A DNA stretch of 5,834 nucleotides, taken from Nitrospinota bacterium. GTDB taxonomy: Bacteria > Nitrospinota > Nitrospinia > UBA9942. Under the pieces are notes generated by a model. The model was given only the letters and a program-made list of their open reading frames with translations, did not search any database and had not been told where the DNA came from. Made by a program: the position numbers and the translations under genes. The DNA lies in the NCBI GenBank assembly GCA_003489165.1, contig DNJG01000021.1, positions 11,280 through 17,113 of the forward strand, read 5' to 3'. Of this stretch, positions 5,558 to 5,834 are shown piece by piece; within the stretch, counting starts at the first letter, position 1; each line of letters opens with the position of its first letter.

Positions 5558-5834
5558 TCAGCCTCCAAACCTCCTCTGTTTTACATACTTATCAATTAAT
5601 GGTGCAATCATGTTCATTAATAATATTGCAAAAGAGACACCTTCAGGATATGAGCCATGCTGTCTTATAACAACGGTTATAAAACCGCATCCTATGCCAA
5701 ATATAATCATCCCCTTCTTTGTAATTGGTGAAGTTACATAATCTGTAGCCATGAAAAAGGCACCTAAGAATAACCCTCCGTTTAAGAGGTGAAATACAGG
5801 ACTTGCAGTAGTTGTCGGATTTTCATAATGTGCG
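5558..5834 (-). CDS. rnfD: Rnf complex membrane subunit RnfD, C-terminal part
   Basis: The frame is open to the right edge of the window, so the ATG at 5752 is an internal methionine. The 91 visible residues are the C-terminal end of RnfD, the NqrB-related membrane subunit that carries one covalent FMN. Diagnostic blocks are SPVFHLLNGGLFLGAFFMATDYVTSP, followed by KKGMIIFGIGCGFITVVIRQ and YPEGVSFAILLMNMIAPLIDKY. These are the conserved last helices, with the ATD and YPEG motifs. The threonine that would carry FMN lies upstream in the protein and is outside the window, so flavinylation cannot be checked. The stop (TGA, 5560-5558) is 4 bases before the rnfG ATG, showing tight operon packing. 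rnfC is expected further right. Confidence 0.94.
   Translation of the reverse strand, partial: AHYENPTTTASPVFHLLNGGLFLGAFFMATDYVTSPITKKGMIIFGIGCGFITVVIRQHGSYPEGVSFAILLMNMIAPLIDKYVKQRRFGG
5562..5566 (-). promoter_or_regulatory. Ribosome-binding site of rnfG
   Basis: GGAGG on the − strand, 8 bases before the ATG at 5553 and lying within the last codons of rnfD. It favours the ATG over the upstream TTG at 5568. Confidence 0.65.

Noticed and set aside
5554..5568. TTG start for rnfG at 5568
   Set aside because: It overlaps the rnfD stop, and its only purine-rich site is 1 base away; the ATG at 5553 has GGAGG at 8-base spacing.

Overview
This window reads as a bacterial chromosome segment of fairly low GC content with two converging transcription units. 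The + strand carries the 3' part of a CstA-family transporter gene and greA. The − strand carries the end of an Rnf operon, in order rnfD (partial), rnfG, rnfE, rnfA, rnfB and an RseC/MucC-family gene. An operon ordered (C)DGEAB with a long, cysteine-rich RnfB and a trailing RseC-family gene suggests an anaerobic or facultative Gram-negative-type bacterium. Nitrospirota, Desulfobacterota or a neighbouring uncultured phylum are possible, but this is a weak guess because the window holds no phylogenetic marker beyond greA.

Layout. Bases 1-1704 encode CstA, with its N-terminus missing to the left. greA follows at 1737-2207. A 30-base gap (2208-2237) separates greA from the converging rseC-like gene (2238-2666, −), which overlaps rnfB (2663-3520, −) by 4 bases. 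Next is a 252-base non-coding interval (3521-3772), the only sizeable gene-free stretch, filled almost entirely by a concentric imperfect palindrome. Then come rnfA (3773-4366, −), rnfE (4371-4982, −), rnfG (4975-5553, −) and the last 91 codons of rnfD (5558-5834, −). The rest of rnfD, and presumably rnfC, lie past the right edge.

Function. Rnf is a membrane ferredoxin:NAD+ oxidoreductase that couples electron transfer to Na+ or H+ translocation. RnfB (Fe-S) and RnfC are the electron entry and exit modules, RnfD and RnfG carry covalent FMN, and RnfA and RnfE form the membrane pair whose cysteines hold an intramembrane Fe-S centre. The expected key residues are visible in every complete subunit. 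The RseC-family protein is a common Rnf/Rsx partner. CstA is a transporter for pyruvate or peptides, and GreA rescues backtracked RNA polymerase; neither is functionally tied to Rnf.

The genes are conventional, and I do not see a new protein system. What stands out is repeat DNA at gene junctions: (a) a 7-bp tandem array forming the last codons of cstA, (b) a second 7-bp tandem array forming the last codons of rnfG and adjoining the rnfE ribosome-binding site, and (c) the roughly 210-bp concentric palindrome separating rnfA from rnfB. Both heptad arrays lie in the orientation that has no stop codon in any frame, so each was absorbed into the upstream protein as a heptapeptide-repeat tail.
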